Shown: in pieces, positions 56,853-64,000 of the stretch
How positions within the stretch are numbered: the stretch's first letter is position 1
How the letters are laid out: each line of letters begins with the position of its first letter
NCBI RefSeq assembly: GCF_003569045.1
Contig: NZ_BFCB01000003.1
Coordinates: forward strand, 1,984,001-2,048,000
From: Aggregatilinea lenta
Lineage (GTDB): Bacteria > Chloroflexota > Anaerolineae > Aggregatilineales > Aggregatilineaceae
Direction of reading: 5' to 3'
Length of the DNA: 64,000 nucleotides
Program-made: the position numbers and the translations under genes
Notes under the pieces: generated by a model
The model's database searches: none
Told to the model about the DNA's origin: nothing
The model's input: only the letters and a program-made list of their open reading frames with translations

Positions 56853-57719
56853 TTATGCGCTAACTGCTTTTATCGTTGATACAAGCTGGGCCAGGTGCGA
56901 ACGCTCATGACGCGCAAAATAGCTCGCCTGTTGTAACAGCGTTACACGCCCAAATTCATCATGCCAGGCGGCACGCCACCAGTCACCCGGAGCAACCGAC
57001 TCCAACAAATCAAGCGTTTTTTGCCGTGACTCGCGATAGAGATCAAGAATCTGTTCCGTGGAAAGCCCCTCACTCTTAATTGACCAGACAGCGACACTTT
57101 TCAACGTAACGTTATCTTCCGCCAACATCTGCTCAACACGGCCCTCAAACACCTTTTGAGCCATAGCGAAGTGCCAAAACAGTTCGCGTACCGACCACGC
57201 TCCCTCAACAGGCGCTTGATTAAGCTGCTCTTCACTCAATCCCTCTATCATAGGCGTGATAGTGCCCGGATAGGACCGGAGCGCTTCAATGATTTCGACG
57301 GGCCTCATGGCGTCGAAATAATAGATGGGAAGAAACTCGCGTAGATCAAGCGGATCGTCGCCTCCGTCTGTGCGGGCAGATGGCTTACCAAGAAAGATCT
57401 CACCATTCAAACGGCTGACGTAGGCATGGGGAATTTCTTCATACAGATTGGTACGGTCCTCGCGGACAGCATCGGTGCCACATTCAAGAGCCTGTATCAA
57501 GTCGGCAGGCGCATCCTGTTCTCTCAGAACCTCGATCATTGTCTCTAATTCGCCTATCAGCATCGCTCCGCGCGGTACTCCGGCATTATTGCTGGTCTGG
57601 ATCTCTTGAGCGTAGGCCATTGCCCACAGTAATTTTGAAAGATTGTAGTACCCGCCAGCCTCAACGCCGCGCGCCAGCCGTATTAGTTTTAATATACGCT
57701 GTTCATCCGGTGAGTTCAC
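56853..57719 (-). CDS. Two-part protein with C-terminal DinB-like domain
   Basis: 288 residues. Residues about 135-288 resemble the DinB/YfiT four-helix metal-binding family: LSEEQLNQAPVEGAWSVRELFWHFA and YFARHERSHLAQL, with the histidines expected to hold a metal ion. Residues 1-120 are helical and not recognised. It may act as a thiol-dependent transferase or detoxification enzyme. It stands alone between the nar operon and the two-component system. Confidence 0.7.
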   Translation of the reverse strand: MNSPDEQRILKLIRLARGVEAGGYYNLSKLLWAMAYAQEIQTSNNAGVPRGAMLIGELETMIEVLREQDAPADLIQALECGTDAVREDRTNLYEEIPHAYVSRLNGEIFLGKPSARTDGGDDPLDLREFLPIYYFDAMRPVEIIEALRSYPGTITPMIEGLSEEQLNQAPVEGAWSVRELFWHFAMAQKVFEGRVEQMLAEDNVTLKSVAVWSIKSEGLSTEQILDLYRESRQKTLDLLESVAPGDWWRAAWHDEFGRVTLLQQASYFARHERSHLAQLVSTIKAVSA

Positions 57720-57886
57720 GCTGTTCTGCTCCTGTCCCGGCTACTTTCTTCCCCCAATAAATACCGAGCAATAGTTTCTGTTGCAGGGGTGAAGAATCGA
57801 CTTCTTCTTCTTTGTATGACCGGCATTTCCTGAAGTATAAAGGGCACACTATCGAGATGTAACGTTCTTCAGACCTGCGACAGCAT

Positions 57887-57922
57887 GAAAAAAGAGCGAT
57901 AGACCGCATGGTTCATCGCTCT
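57887..57922 (-). terminator. Terminator of the NarL-like gene
   Basis: On the minus strand AGAGCGAT and ATCGCTCT pair around a 14-base loop and are followed by TTTTTTC. It lies 50 bases after the regulator stop. Confidence 0.8.
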
Positions 57923-57971
57923 GGAGAGAGAAGGATTAGGTCAGTCAGAACCAAGAGAGCAGCGAGCGGCT

Positions 57972-58631
57972 CTACACCAACCCCTTGTAACGTGCGTATC
58001 TGGCAGCGTCGTAGCGGCTGTTGACATGCAGTTTGGCGAGAATGTTGCGCATATGACTCTTAACGGTATGCAGGCTGATATTGAACTGCTCAGCGATCTC
58101 TTTATCGCTTGCCCCAGTCGCCACCTGCGCCAGGACTTCCTGTTCGCGGAACGTCAGCGTCTCGATTGGCTCGCCCTTGTCGGTGGGTAGATTGTGGCTC
58201 AGGCGGCGAAATTCTTCGAGCATCTGACCGGCCAGCACCGGCGTGATAGCGGCCTCACCGCGCAGCGCGCCGCGTATCAATTCCAGCATTGTCTCGGAGC
58301 GGATATTTTTGAGCAAGTAGCCCTGTGCGCCGTTCTTGATGGCTTCAAATAACTTTTCTTCGTCATTGTGGACCGTCAACACCACAACCACCGTATCCGG
58401 CAGGGCCGCCTTGACCTTACGCGTCGCTTCCAGACCATTGCCGCCGGGCATGGTGATATCCATCAGGATCAGGTCGGGCTTCAATTCCTGCGCCTTGACC
58501 AGCGCTTCCAGCCCGTCGTCAGCCTGCCCCACGATGACCATATCAGGCTGGCCCGTAATGATGCTGGCCAATCCTTCACGAAATAACGCATGATCATCGA
58601 CCAATAAAACGCGAACAGGGTCCATCTCCAT
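57972..58631 (-). CDS. NarL/LuxR-family response regulator
   Basis: 219 residues from the ATG at 58631 (ATG 58625 is equally possible; both lie inside the kinase 3' end or just after it). The receiver has LLVDDHALFREGL and acceptor aspartate in DLILMDITMPGGNG. The C-terminal LuxR helix-turn-helix is LTFREQEVLAQVATGASDKEIAEQ (about 150-215). It follows the NarX-like kinase directly, so it is its partner. The nar operon upstream region is a likely target (inference). Confidence 0.93.
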   Translation of the reverse strand: MEMDPVRVLLVDDHALFREGLASIITGQPDMVIVGQADDGLEALVKAQELKPDLILMDITMPGGNGLEATRKVKAALPDTVVVVLTVHNDEEKLFEAIKNGAQGYLLKNIRSETMLELIRGALRGEAAITPVLAGQMLEEFRRLSHNLPTDKGEPIETLTFREQEVLAQVATGASDKEIAEQFNISLHTVKSHMRNILAKLHVNSRYDAARYARYKGLV

Positions 58632-58642
58632 AACTCCACTAA

Positions 58643-60544
58643 CTACGCCGGTACTGCCTGTTGTACAGGCCATGTCAGGATCACGTGCGTGCCCTGTCCC
58701 GGCGCTGAGTCAATCATAAGATCGCCGCCAATGCGTGCCGCACGTGCCTGCATAATGCTCAACCCAAAGTGCCCCTTGCCGTTCACGGCGCTGGGATCAA
58801 ACCCGCAGCCGTTATCATGGATCATAACACGATAGGCTGATCCCTGGCGCTCCAATCGGATGGTAACGCGGGTCGCGCTGGCATGACGGCGCGCATTCTG
58901 CAAGGCTTCCAGAACCACCCGCAACACCTGGGCCATCGCGTCACTGTCCAGGACCACGCCTTGATCATTCGCGCTCACAACCTCGACCGCGATTTCGGGG
59001 GCAGATTGGGCAAAATCAGCGACAACGTCAGCCAGATGTTCCTGCAAAGTGCGACCCAGAACGGGAACGATTCGCAGGCTGGCGATCGATTGGCGCACTT
59101 CGTGACCGGCGCGATCCACTGCATCACTGATCAGTGCCAATTCCTGCGCCGCCTGCTCATTTGAATCGCGTGCGATCAGGTCCGCCAGACGACCGGTCTT
59201 GAGCCTGACATAACTGAGCGTTTGGGCCAGCCCGTCATGCATATCGGCGGCGATGCGCTGGCGTTCTTCCAATGCTGCCACACGTTCGGCCTGCTCATAC
59301 AGGCGCGCATTTTCCAACGCGATTGCCGTTGAGTTCGCCAGTTCGGTCAGCAGCCGGACCTGTTCGTGAGAATAGGTAGCTGCCCGTGTGCTGCCGACAC
59401 ATAACGCCCCGATCACGCGTTCCCCCACCCGAAGCGGCGCGGCAAGGTGGCTGGCCCGGTAATCCGGGGCCACCGTCTGACAGCCGCCCACATCACAAAT
59501 CATGGCTTCTTCACGGCCCAAAACCTGCGCTGCAACCGAGTGTTTCGCCAGGACACAACTGCCACAGACGGCATCCTGGGGACCGTTGTACGCCTTGAGC
59601 GTCAACGACTCGCCTGTACCATCCAGCAAACACAGGAAGGCGACATCACTAGCGAGCAAATCACGGGCCTTGCCGGTCACGGAGTCCAGGACGTGCGCGA
59701 TATCCAGGTGCGACGAAATCTCGCGAATCACGTCGTACAGGGCGGTCAATTCGCGCGTGCGCTGGTGAATACGCGCCTCAAGTCCGTCAGTCAATGTTTT
59801 TAACTGCGTGCGCATGGTATCGACGCTGATCGCCAGCTCCGTGAATTCGGGCGGACCGGCAATCTGTACCGGGCTGTTGAGATCACCCTGCCCAATCTGT
59901 TGCGCTGCGTTTTTTAGTGTTTGCAGAGGGGTCATAATAGCACGCCGGATCATCACCACGCCGATCACCAACAGCCCAACTGCGCACAAGAAAAAACCAG
60001 CTTGTATCCACCCCAAATGCGCCAGTTTGCCCTCAGACTCCGCCTCGATTAACCGCACAATCTCGTCCGCCTGCTGAACCAACTGCGGCGAAAGCGCCTG
60101 TAGAGACTGGATCGCGGCGTCAAAGCTGGCGATGCCGGGCGATGCCGTTTCAATTACGCGCAAGTCATCCTGGAACATGGTCCAACGCTGCTGGAGTTCG
60201 CGCAGTTCAGCCCGGATGGTATCCGATCCGGTTGCCGGTACGGAAACCGTCTGCCCAGGAAGATACTGCGTTTCGCCACCAGCGATCAACGCGGTGAGTG
60301 TTTGATCAAACACAGTTGTTGCGTCGCGCAGAATTTGTCTGTGTTCGTCCTGGTTTTGGCCCGCTTGGATTTGCAGCGCCTGGCTGGTGATCTGCTGCAC
60401 GAGCATACGCTGGCGTCCAGCCAGATTGATCACCAGCGCATCCTGATCCTGATCGCGCACCATCCACGCGGTTGCCACCACGGAGATCGTCACTAGAATC
60501 AAGAAGGATAGGAACAGCAGGCCCAGCCTGTTTCGGAGAGTCAC
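58643..60544 (-). CDS. NarX-like sensor histidine kinase with four-cysteine GAF domain
   Basis: 633 residues. Two membrane helices (about 7-28 and 184-203) flank a periplasmic four-helix sensor that starts with INLAGRQRMLVQQI, matching the NarX/NarQ P-box that binds nitrate. HAMP (about 205-255) and GAF (about 285-410) domains follow. The GAF domain has C327, C330, C350 and C355 (CGSC...CDVGGC), a set that could hold an Fe-S cluster. The HisKA_3 acceptor is H436 in AADMHDGL; the HATPase end is DNGCGFDP...GHFGLSIM. Partner of the NarL-like regulator. Confidence 0.9.
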   Translation of the reverse strand: MTLRNRLGLLFLSFLILVTISVVATAWMVRDQDQDALVINLAGRQRMLVQQITSQALQIQAGQNQDEHRQILRDATTVFDQTLTALIAGGETQYLPGQTVSVPATGSDTIRAELRELQQRWTMFQDDLRVIETASPGIASFDAAIQSLQALSPQLVQQADEIVRLIEAESEGKLAHLGWIQAGFFLCAVGLLVIGVVMIRRAIMTPLQTLKNAAQQIGQGDLNSPVQIAGPPEFTELAISVDTMRTQLKTLTDGLEARIHQRTRELTALYDVIREISSHLDIAHVLDSVTGKARDLLASDVAFLCLLDGTGESLTLKAYNGPQDAVCGSCVLAKHSVAAQVLGREEAMICDVGGCQTVAPDYRASHLAAPLRVGERVIGALCVGSTRAATYSHEQVRLLTELANSTAIALENARLYEQAERVAALEERQRIAADMHDGLAQTLSYVRLKTGRLADLIARDSNEQAAQELALISDAVDRAGHEVRQSIASLRIVPVLGRTLQEHLADVVADFAQSAPEIAVEVVSANDQGVVLDSDAMAQVLRVVLEALQNARRHASATRVTIRLERQGSAYRVMIHDNGCGFDPSAVNGKGHFGLSIMQARAARIGGDLMIDSAPGQGTHVILTWPVQQAVPA

Positions 60545-60576
60545 AGCACACCACAGTTAAACTCATATTTTTCTTC

Positions 60577-60605
60577 AGTATAGTGCTTACATAGCCATCC
60601 AACAA
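60577..60605 (-). promoter_or_regulatory. Promoter of the NarX-like kinase operon
   Basis: On the minus strand TTGTTG (60605-60600) and TATACT (60582-60577) are separated by 17 bases, giving a start near 60570 and a short leader. On the plus strand the overlapping TATAGT (60580-60585) could be the -10 box of the divergent CRP/FNR gene. Confidence 0.55.
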
Positions 60606-60657
60606 CACCTTAGCGGGCCGCTGACGTTCCGAAAGTTCACTCCTTAAGGAAAATACC

Positions 60658-61350
60658 ATGCCCAATTCAGATCAAATGCACCCTGCCGTAAAACTATTGT
60701 CCTCTATCACATATCTTGAGAGTCTGGACACCGTGACTCTTGAATCAGTCGCGCGTACGGCTGTCAAACGGACCTACAATTCAGAACAGATCGTGTTTCT
60801 CGAAGGCGACTCCAGCAGCGGGTTCTGTGTTGTTCAAGATGGCTGGCTGAAGGCGATCAAGATTGCGCCGGATGGCCGCGAGCAGGTCTTAAATTTTCTT
60901 GGACCGGGTGAGGTCTTCAACGCAGTTGGGGTGTTTGCCGGTGATTCCAATCCGGCCACCGTAATCGCCCTGGAACCGTCCACAATCTGGATCATCCAGC
61001 GGGATACGATGCTCCGCTTGCTGGAAGATCATCCTGGGTTGGCGCGTGCCGTGATTCAAGACCTGGCTGGGCGTGTCCTACACCTTATCCAGATGGTAGA
61101 AGACCTGTCACTCCGTTCGGTGGAAGCGCGCCTGGCCCGCCTGTTACTTGAGCAGACCCAAACCGATATCTTGTCCCGTCACCGCTGGGCAACGCAGGCT
61201 GAGATAGCGTCACGGCTGGGCACGGTCCCCGATGTCATAAACCGTGCCTTACGATCTCTAGCTCAAGATGGCCTGATCAAAGTTGAACGGCATCAAATAC
61301 AAATCTTGAATAAAGCCGGTTTGGAGACCAAAGCCGGTCTCGATATCTGA
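60658..61350 (+). CDS. CRP/FNR-family transcription regulator
   Basis: 230 residues. The cyclic-nucleotide-binding-fold sensor domain spans about 15-130, with GPGEVFNAVGVFAG as the roll motif. A dimerisation helix and a winged helix-turn-helix follow (RWATQAEIASRLGTVPDVINRALRSL). There is no N-terminal cysteine cluster and only one cysteine overall (SSSGFCVVQDG), so it is not an Fe-S FNR. A DNR/NnrR-like or other effector-sensing regulator is possible. Encoded divergently from the kinase and just upstream of three genes carrying CGAC-N4-GTCG boxes, so it is the prime candidate for binding them. Confidence 0.9.
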   Translation: MPNSDQMHPAVKLLSSITYLESLDTVTLESVARTAVKRTYNSEQIVFLEGDSSSGFCVVQDGWLKAIKIAPDGREQVLNFLGPGEVFNAVGVFAGDSNPATVIALEPSTIWIIQRDTMLRLLEDHPGLARAVIQDLAGRVLHLIQMVEDLSLRSVEARLARLLLEQTQTDILSRHRWATQAEIASRLGTVPDVINRALRSLAQDGLIKVERHQIQILNKAGLETKAGLDI

Positions 61351-61366
61351 CCCACTCCGCACGATC

Positions 61367-61407
61367 CGACAAAAGTCGAAGACACACGGTCGCTCAGGGC
61401 GTATGCT
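61367..61407 (+). promoter_or_regulatory. CGAC-N4-GTCG box 1 and class II promoter of the ferredoxin unit
   Basis: The palindrome CGACAAAAGTCG (61367-61378) is followed after exactly 23 bases by TATGCT (61402-61407). The predicted start at about 61414 puts the box centre at -41.5, the class II CRP/FNR activator position. No -35 box is visible, as expected for an activated promoter. Confidence 0.75.
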
Positions 61408-61447
61408 AAACGCAACAACCTGGGCGATTTGTTTCGCAGGAGCATGT

Positions 61448-61681
61448 ATGACAAAGCCAACACAATCACTGCCGGTTCCGCTTATTGATCACGACCGCTG
61501 TACTGGGTGTGGACTGTGCGTGGACGTGTGCCCAAACGGGGCGCTGGCGTTAAGCGACCAGCAAGCGGTTGTGGCACGACCCGATCAGTGTGACTATACC
61601 GGTTATTGCGAGCTTATCTGCCCCACGCAAGCCATTGAGCGCCCATTTCAAATCATCGTGATCACATCACAAGGAGAATAA
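61448..61681 (+). CDS. Ferredoxin with one 4Fe-4S and one incomplete cluster motif
   Basis: 77 residues from the ATG at 61448 (AGGAG five bases upstream). The first motif, CTGCGLCVDVCP (C18, C21, C24, C28), binds a 4Fe-4S cluster. The second has C48, C54 and C58 but threonine (T51) where the second cysteine should be, so a 3Fe-4S or no cluster is expected. Soluble electron carrier; partner unknown. First gene under box 1; the cupin gene follows after four bases. Confidence 0.88.
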   Translation: MTKPTQSLPVPLIDHDRCTGCGLCVDVCPNGALALSDQQAVVARPDQCDYTGYCELICPTQAIERPFQIIVITSQGE

Positions 61682-61685
61682 CGCT

Positions 61686-62024
61686 GTGCATCAAACAAAA
61701 TTTCACTGGGATCAAAGAATTGCTTTCGGAACCGACGGTCCTCAACCCCAGCCGTTGTTAGATAACGAGTGCGTCAAAATGGTACTCGTCGGACTGGAAC
61801 CCAAACAGCAAATTCCACCGCACCCGGCACCGTCCGCCGTGTATTACTTCATCGAGGGAAACGGTTGGATGACCGTCAATAGTGATCGCTTTGAAATCGG
61901 CCCCGGCGTGATTGTGCGCACACCGGATGGCGCAGACCGGGGTATAGAAGCCAATACGCGCCTGGTTTTTCTGGGTACACACGGCAAAAACGGCGTGCAG
62001 CATCCTGTTGATGGCGATGGATAA
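61686..62024 (+). CDS. Small cupin-domain protein
   Basis: 112 residues, GTG start with AAGGAG eight bases upstream. One cupin barrel: IPPHPAPSAVYYFIEGNGWMTV and FEIGPGVIVRTPDGADRGI correspond to the two cupin motifs, with fewer histidine ligands than typical enzymes (H-x-A in motif 1). Metal binding is uncertain. Four bases after the ferredoxin gene, so co-transcribed from the box 1 promoter. Confidence 0.8.
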   Translation: MHQTKFHWDQRIAFGTDGPQPQPLLDNECVKMVLVGLEPKQQIPPHPAPSAVYYFIEGNGWMTVNSDRFEIGPGVIVRTPDGADRGIEANTRLVFLGTHGKNGVQHPVDGDG

Positions 62025-62056
62025 ACGTATCGATGTGAGCAAAACGTGAGGATACC

Positions 62057-62500
62057 ATGCGGCGCGTGCTTCTGGTGACGGACGGTTCACCCAACGCTTT
62101 ACGTGCGGCTCGAACCGCCGCGCAGCTTGCCCAGCGATCACGCGGCGAGGTGTTGGTTATCTACGTGATTCCACCTGTTCAAGCCCTTGCTAAAAATACC
62201 GTCAGCAAGGGCGGTGCTGGCTTAAACACTATCGTGGACGCGCTGCGCGATGCAATGCAAATGGGCCACACCGCGCTGACACAAGCTGCGAACATCCTGG
62301 CCCAGGCCGGAATTTCGCACACGGCGCGACTTGAACAGGGTGTCCCGGCAACGGTGATCTGCCAGGTTTCGAGAAGCGAGTCGTGTGATGCTATCGTGAT
62401 TGGCAGCGCCAACCTGGATCGCACGACTACGCTGGCGCTTGGCGAAACGAGCAAACGACAAAACAACTGCGATTCATGTGCAGTGATCATTGTCAGTTAG
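62057..62500 (+). CDS. Universal stress protein family (UspA-like)
   Basis: 147 residues. RRVLLVTDGSPNALRAARTA is the start of the Usp fold, and VIGSANLDRTTTLALGETSKRQ contains the ATP-binding G-x-S...G-x-T/S loop in a diverged form. Third gene of the ferredoxin-cupin-usp unit, 32 bases after the cupin gene. Usp proteins often belong to anaerobic or stress regulons. Confidence 0.88.
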   Translation: MRRVLLVTDGSPNALRAARTAAQLAQRSRGEVLVIYVIPPVQALAKNTVSKGGAGLNTIVDALRDAMQMGHTALTQAANILAQAGISHTARLEQGVPATVICQVSRSESCDAIVIGSANLDRTTTLALGETSKRQNNCDSCAVIIVS

Positions 62501-62549
62501 CTCGTTTGACCACACGCCCGATACGACCCCATCACATCCGCCCCAAACC

Positions 62550-62590
62550 CGACTTTTGTCGATGACGGCCTCGCGCCAGGCGGTTACAGT
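62550..62590 (+). promoter_or_regulatory. CGAC-N4-GTCG box 2 and class II promoter
   Basis: CGACTTTTGTCG (62550-62561), the reverse complement of the other two boxes, is followed after 23 bases by TACAGT (62585-62590). The box centre lies at -41.5 from the predicted start at about 62597. It controls the unknown gene at 62664. Confidence 0.75.
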
Positions 62591-62663
62591 GGAAGCACTG
62601 AAACCAATTATTCGCTGGCTGTCTTCTTGACGGTCAGCATACCTGTCCAATGGAGGATATCTC

Positions 62664-63125
62664 GTGTTTAACCAATCCAAACCCAGTCTGAATGTCCACG
62701 CTCTCATCCGAGACATGCTCGAAGATGAACGTGAACTGCTCATCCTGCTAGGGCAGGATTTTCTGACCGCGCACCTCGAAGACGTTGAAACCCGGCTCCA
62801 CCGCTGGCAGAACTATTTTGAGAATCACTATGCCCGTGACACACCGCCACGCGGTGACGCCGACAAGCTGCGCGTTTACCAGATCGAGTATGCATTGATC
62901 ACACAGTTAGCCACTGAATCGCAAACGGAACCTTTCCCGGTTGTCCACCAACGCGCCCTGCAACAAGCGCGGCAGCGGATGCGTCTGCTGGTCAATAAAC
63001 GGGACTTTACGAATGCTTCGCTCAAGTCCACGCGTTTTGAAGCACACCTGGAACAGGAGTTTCTGGTTGATCTGTGGTCCAAATGGCATACTTGGCTGAA
63101 ACCGCGCCGCTTGCAAAATCGGTGA
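62664..63125 (+). CDS. Protein of unknown function under CGAC-N4-GTCG control
   Basis: 153 residues, GTG start with GGAGG seven bases upstream. Predicted all-helical and highly charged; no signal peptide, membrane segment or cysteine. I do not recognise a domain. Motif-like stretches are MLEDERELLILLGQDFL near the N-terminus and a basic C-terminus (KWHTWLKPRRLQNR). Single gene between box 2 and box 3; its regulation suggests a role in the same redox or anaerobic response. Confidence 0.75.
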   Translation: MFNQSKPSLNVHALIRDMLEDERELLILLGQDFLTAHLEDVETRLHRWQNYFENHYARDTPPRGDADKLRVYQIEYALITQLATESQTEPFPVVHQRALQQARQRMRLLVNKRDFTNASLKSTRFEAHLEQEFLVDLWSKWHTWLKPRRLQNR

Positions 63126-63148
63126 TTCCGAATCCTTCCGGCAAAATC

Positions 63149-63189
63149 CGACAAAAGTCGAAGAAACGTTCACTAATCTGCGCCATGAT
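63149..63189 (+). promoter_or_regulatory. CGAC-N4-GTCG box 3 and class II promoter
   Basis: CGACAAAAGTCG (63149-63160) with flanks like box 1 (TCCGAC...GTCGAAGA) is followed after 23 bases by CATGAT (63184-63189). The box centre is at -41.5 from the predicted start at about 63196, 38 bases before the CopD-like gene. Confidence 0.75.
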
Positions 63190-63233
63190 GGTGATAGTCC
63201 AACCCGCCCTGCCGCAAGAAATGAGGAGGTTCT

Positions 63234-63710
63234 ATGGCCAACAAGGATATCGTGTTTGCGCTCGTCGTATTCCTGCACGACCTGTTCACTGCCGTATGGA
63301 TTGGCGGCCTGCTCACGCTGACACTTAGCGTTTTACCATCCGCCAAAGCCGTGTTGGGCACCGGACCGCAAACCAAAGCACTGATGAAGGCCATCCAGCA
63401 ACGCTTGAGCATCCTGGTGTATGCAAGCATCGCTGGGTTGATCGTGACCGGTGTGCTGCAAGCGAACCGGAGTGATGAATTCAACGGGTTGGTCGCAGTG
63501 GATAACGACTATTCACTCGTGCTGACGCTCAAACACGTGCTGGTGATCGCAATGGTGCTGGTCACATTGATACGCAGTTGGGGCCTGAACCGCCTGAAAC
63601 TCGCGGCTCCAGCGAAAGAAAAACTCAGTATCCGGCTGCTGTTCGCCAATCTTGCGCTGGGCGTCGGGGTGCTTTTGTTAAGCGGCTTTTCAGCGGCCCT
63701 CGCCACGTGA
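63234..63710 (+). CDS. CopD-like membrane protein
   Basis: 158 residues, four hydrophobic segments, ATG after GAGGAGG. VVFLHDLFTAVWIGGLLTLTL with a helix-1 histidine and LTLKHVLVIAMVLVTLI with a helix-3 histidine match the CopD superfamily. Distantly similar to the protein at 55.7-56.2 kb. Heme or copper binding in the membrane is possible. Followed after 28 bases by a TetR gene, probably in the same transcript. Confidence 0.72.
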   Translation: MANKDIVFALVVFLHDLFTAVWIGGLLTLTLSVLPSAKAVLGTGPQTKALMKAIQQRLSILVYASIAGLIVTGVLQANRSDEFNGLVAVDNDYSLVLTLKHVLVIAMVLVTLIRSWGLNRLKLAAPAKEKLSIRLLFANLALGVGVLLLSGFSAALAT

Positions 63711-63738
63711 CAACGAAGAACTGTGAAAGGGAATCCGC

Positions 63739-64000
63739 ATGAATCGCCGTGATGACATTATCCAGACCGCGCGCCAGTTATTCACTAGGCAGGGCTATCA
63801 CGCCACTTCCATACGCCAGATTGCTGCCGGTGTAGGGTGCCGGGAATCGGCGATCTATGTCCACTTTGAAAACGGAAAACGCGAGCTGCTGCAAACCATT
63901 CTGACCCACCACATGCCCGATTTTGACGAAATTCTGAGGGGATGCGCACCCGAATCTGCATCAGAAAACGCGTTTGACCGTTTGGGGCAACGCATGGCGG
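63739..64000 (+). CDS. TetR-family transcription regulator (3' truncated by window)
   Basis: N-terminal 87 codons only; AAAGGGAA precedes the ATG. MNRRDDIIQTARQLFTRQGY and TSIRQIAAGVGCRESAIYVHF are the TetR helix-turn-helix. The ligand-binding part lies outside the window. 28 bases after the CopD-like gene. Confidence 0.9.
   Translation, partial: MNRRDDIIQTARQLFTRQGYHATSIRQIAAGVGCRESAIYVHFENGKRELLQTILTHHMPDFDEILRGCAPESASENAFDRLGQRMA

Noticed and set aside
57720-57870. AAGTCGA half-site upstream of the DinB-like gene as a fourth operator
   Set aside because: Only one half of the palindrome is present and the -10 hexamer at the expected distance is poor.

Overview
This window is a chromosomal segment of a GC-rich bacterium, most likely a Chloroflexota member (Anaerolineae-like). 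That placement is inference. It rests on a B. subtilis-type insertion in S12, zinc-type S4 and S14, absence of adk, infA and rpmJ from an otherwise standard ribosomal cluster, and the mix of diderm-style Tat and lipoprotein genes with a Thermus-like nar operon. No species is claimed.

1-22.8 kb, plus strand. The end of a phosphonate-type ABC permease gene is followed by a terminator, a near-consensus promoter (TTGACA-N17-TAATAT) and a structured leader. Then come the str, S10, spc and alpha ribosomal clusters almost without interruption: rpsL-rpsG-fusA-tuf, rpsJ through rplO, secY, map, rpsM-rpsK-rpsD-rpoA-rplQ, truA, rplM-rpsI, closed by a terminator.

22.8-44.6 kb, housekeeping on both strands. 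Plus strand: a MazG-like pyrophosphohydrolase, a CDP-alcohol phosphatidyltransferase with lgt, a two-gene ABC exporter whose permease carries a SpoIIM-like tail, a metallo-beta-lactamase-fold protein, hsp20-lon, a lone receiver protein, a PHP/AlbA_2-like fusion, and pyrF. Minus strand: tRNA-Pro(CGG), a C39-like protein with a lipoprotein and an Ntn asparaginase, a cyclic-2,3-diphosphoglycerate synthetase-like GTPase, a MaoC-fabG-Asp23-nusB-tatC run, and a soluble TPR histidine kinase.

44.6-46.2 kb. tRNA-Glu(CTC) with a strong promoter and a terminator is followed by a gene-poor stretch holding two tiny paralogous helix-turn-helix proteins.

46.2-60.5 kb, minus strand. A respiratory nitrate reductase operon reads, in transcription order: cytochrome c lipoprotein, CopD-like membrane protein, degenerate receiver, diheme cytochrome c (NarC-like), narG, narH, narJ, narI, FmdE-like protein, TDT/SLAC1-like carrier. 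Upstream lie a DinB-like gene and a NarX/NarL-like two-component system whose kinase has a P-box-like nitrate-sensor motif and a four-cysteine GAF domain.

60.6-64 kb, plus strand. A CRP/FNR-family regulator is followed by a ferredoxin, a cupin, a universal stress protein, an unknown protein, a CopD-like membrane protein and a truncated TetR regulator. Three perfect palindromes, CGAC(A4/T4)GTCG, each lie exactly 23 bases before a -10-like hexamer in front of three of these transcription units. This is the geometry of class II CRP/FNR activation, and it is the most interesting signal in the window: a small regulon, probably respiratory or redox, with a non-canonical operator.
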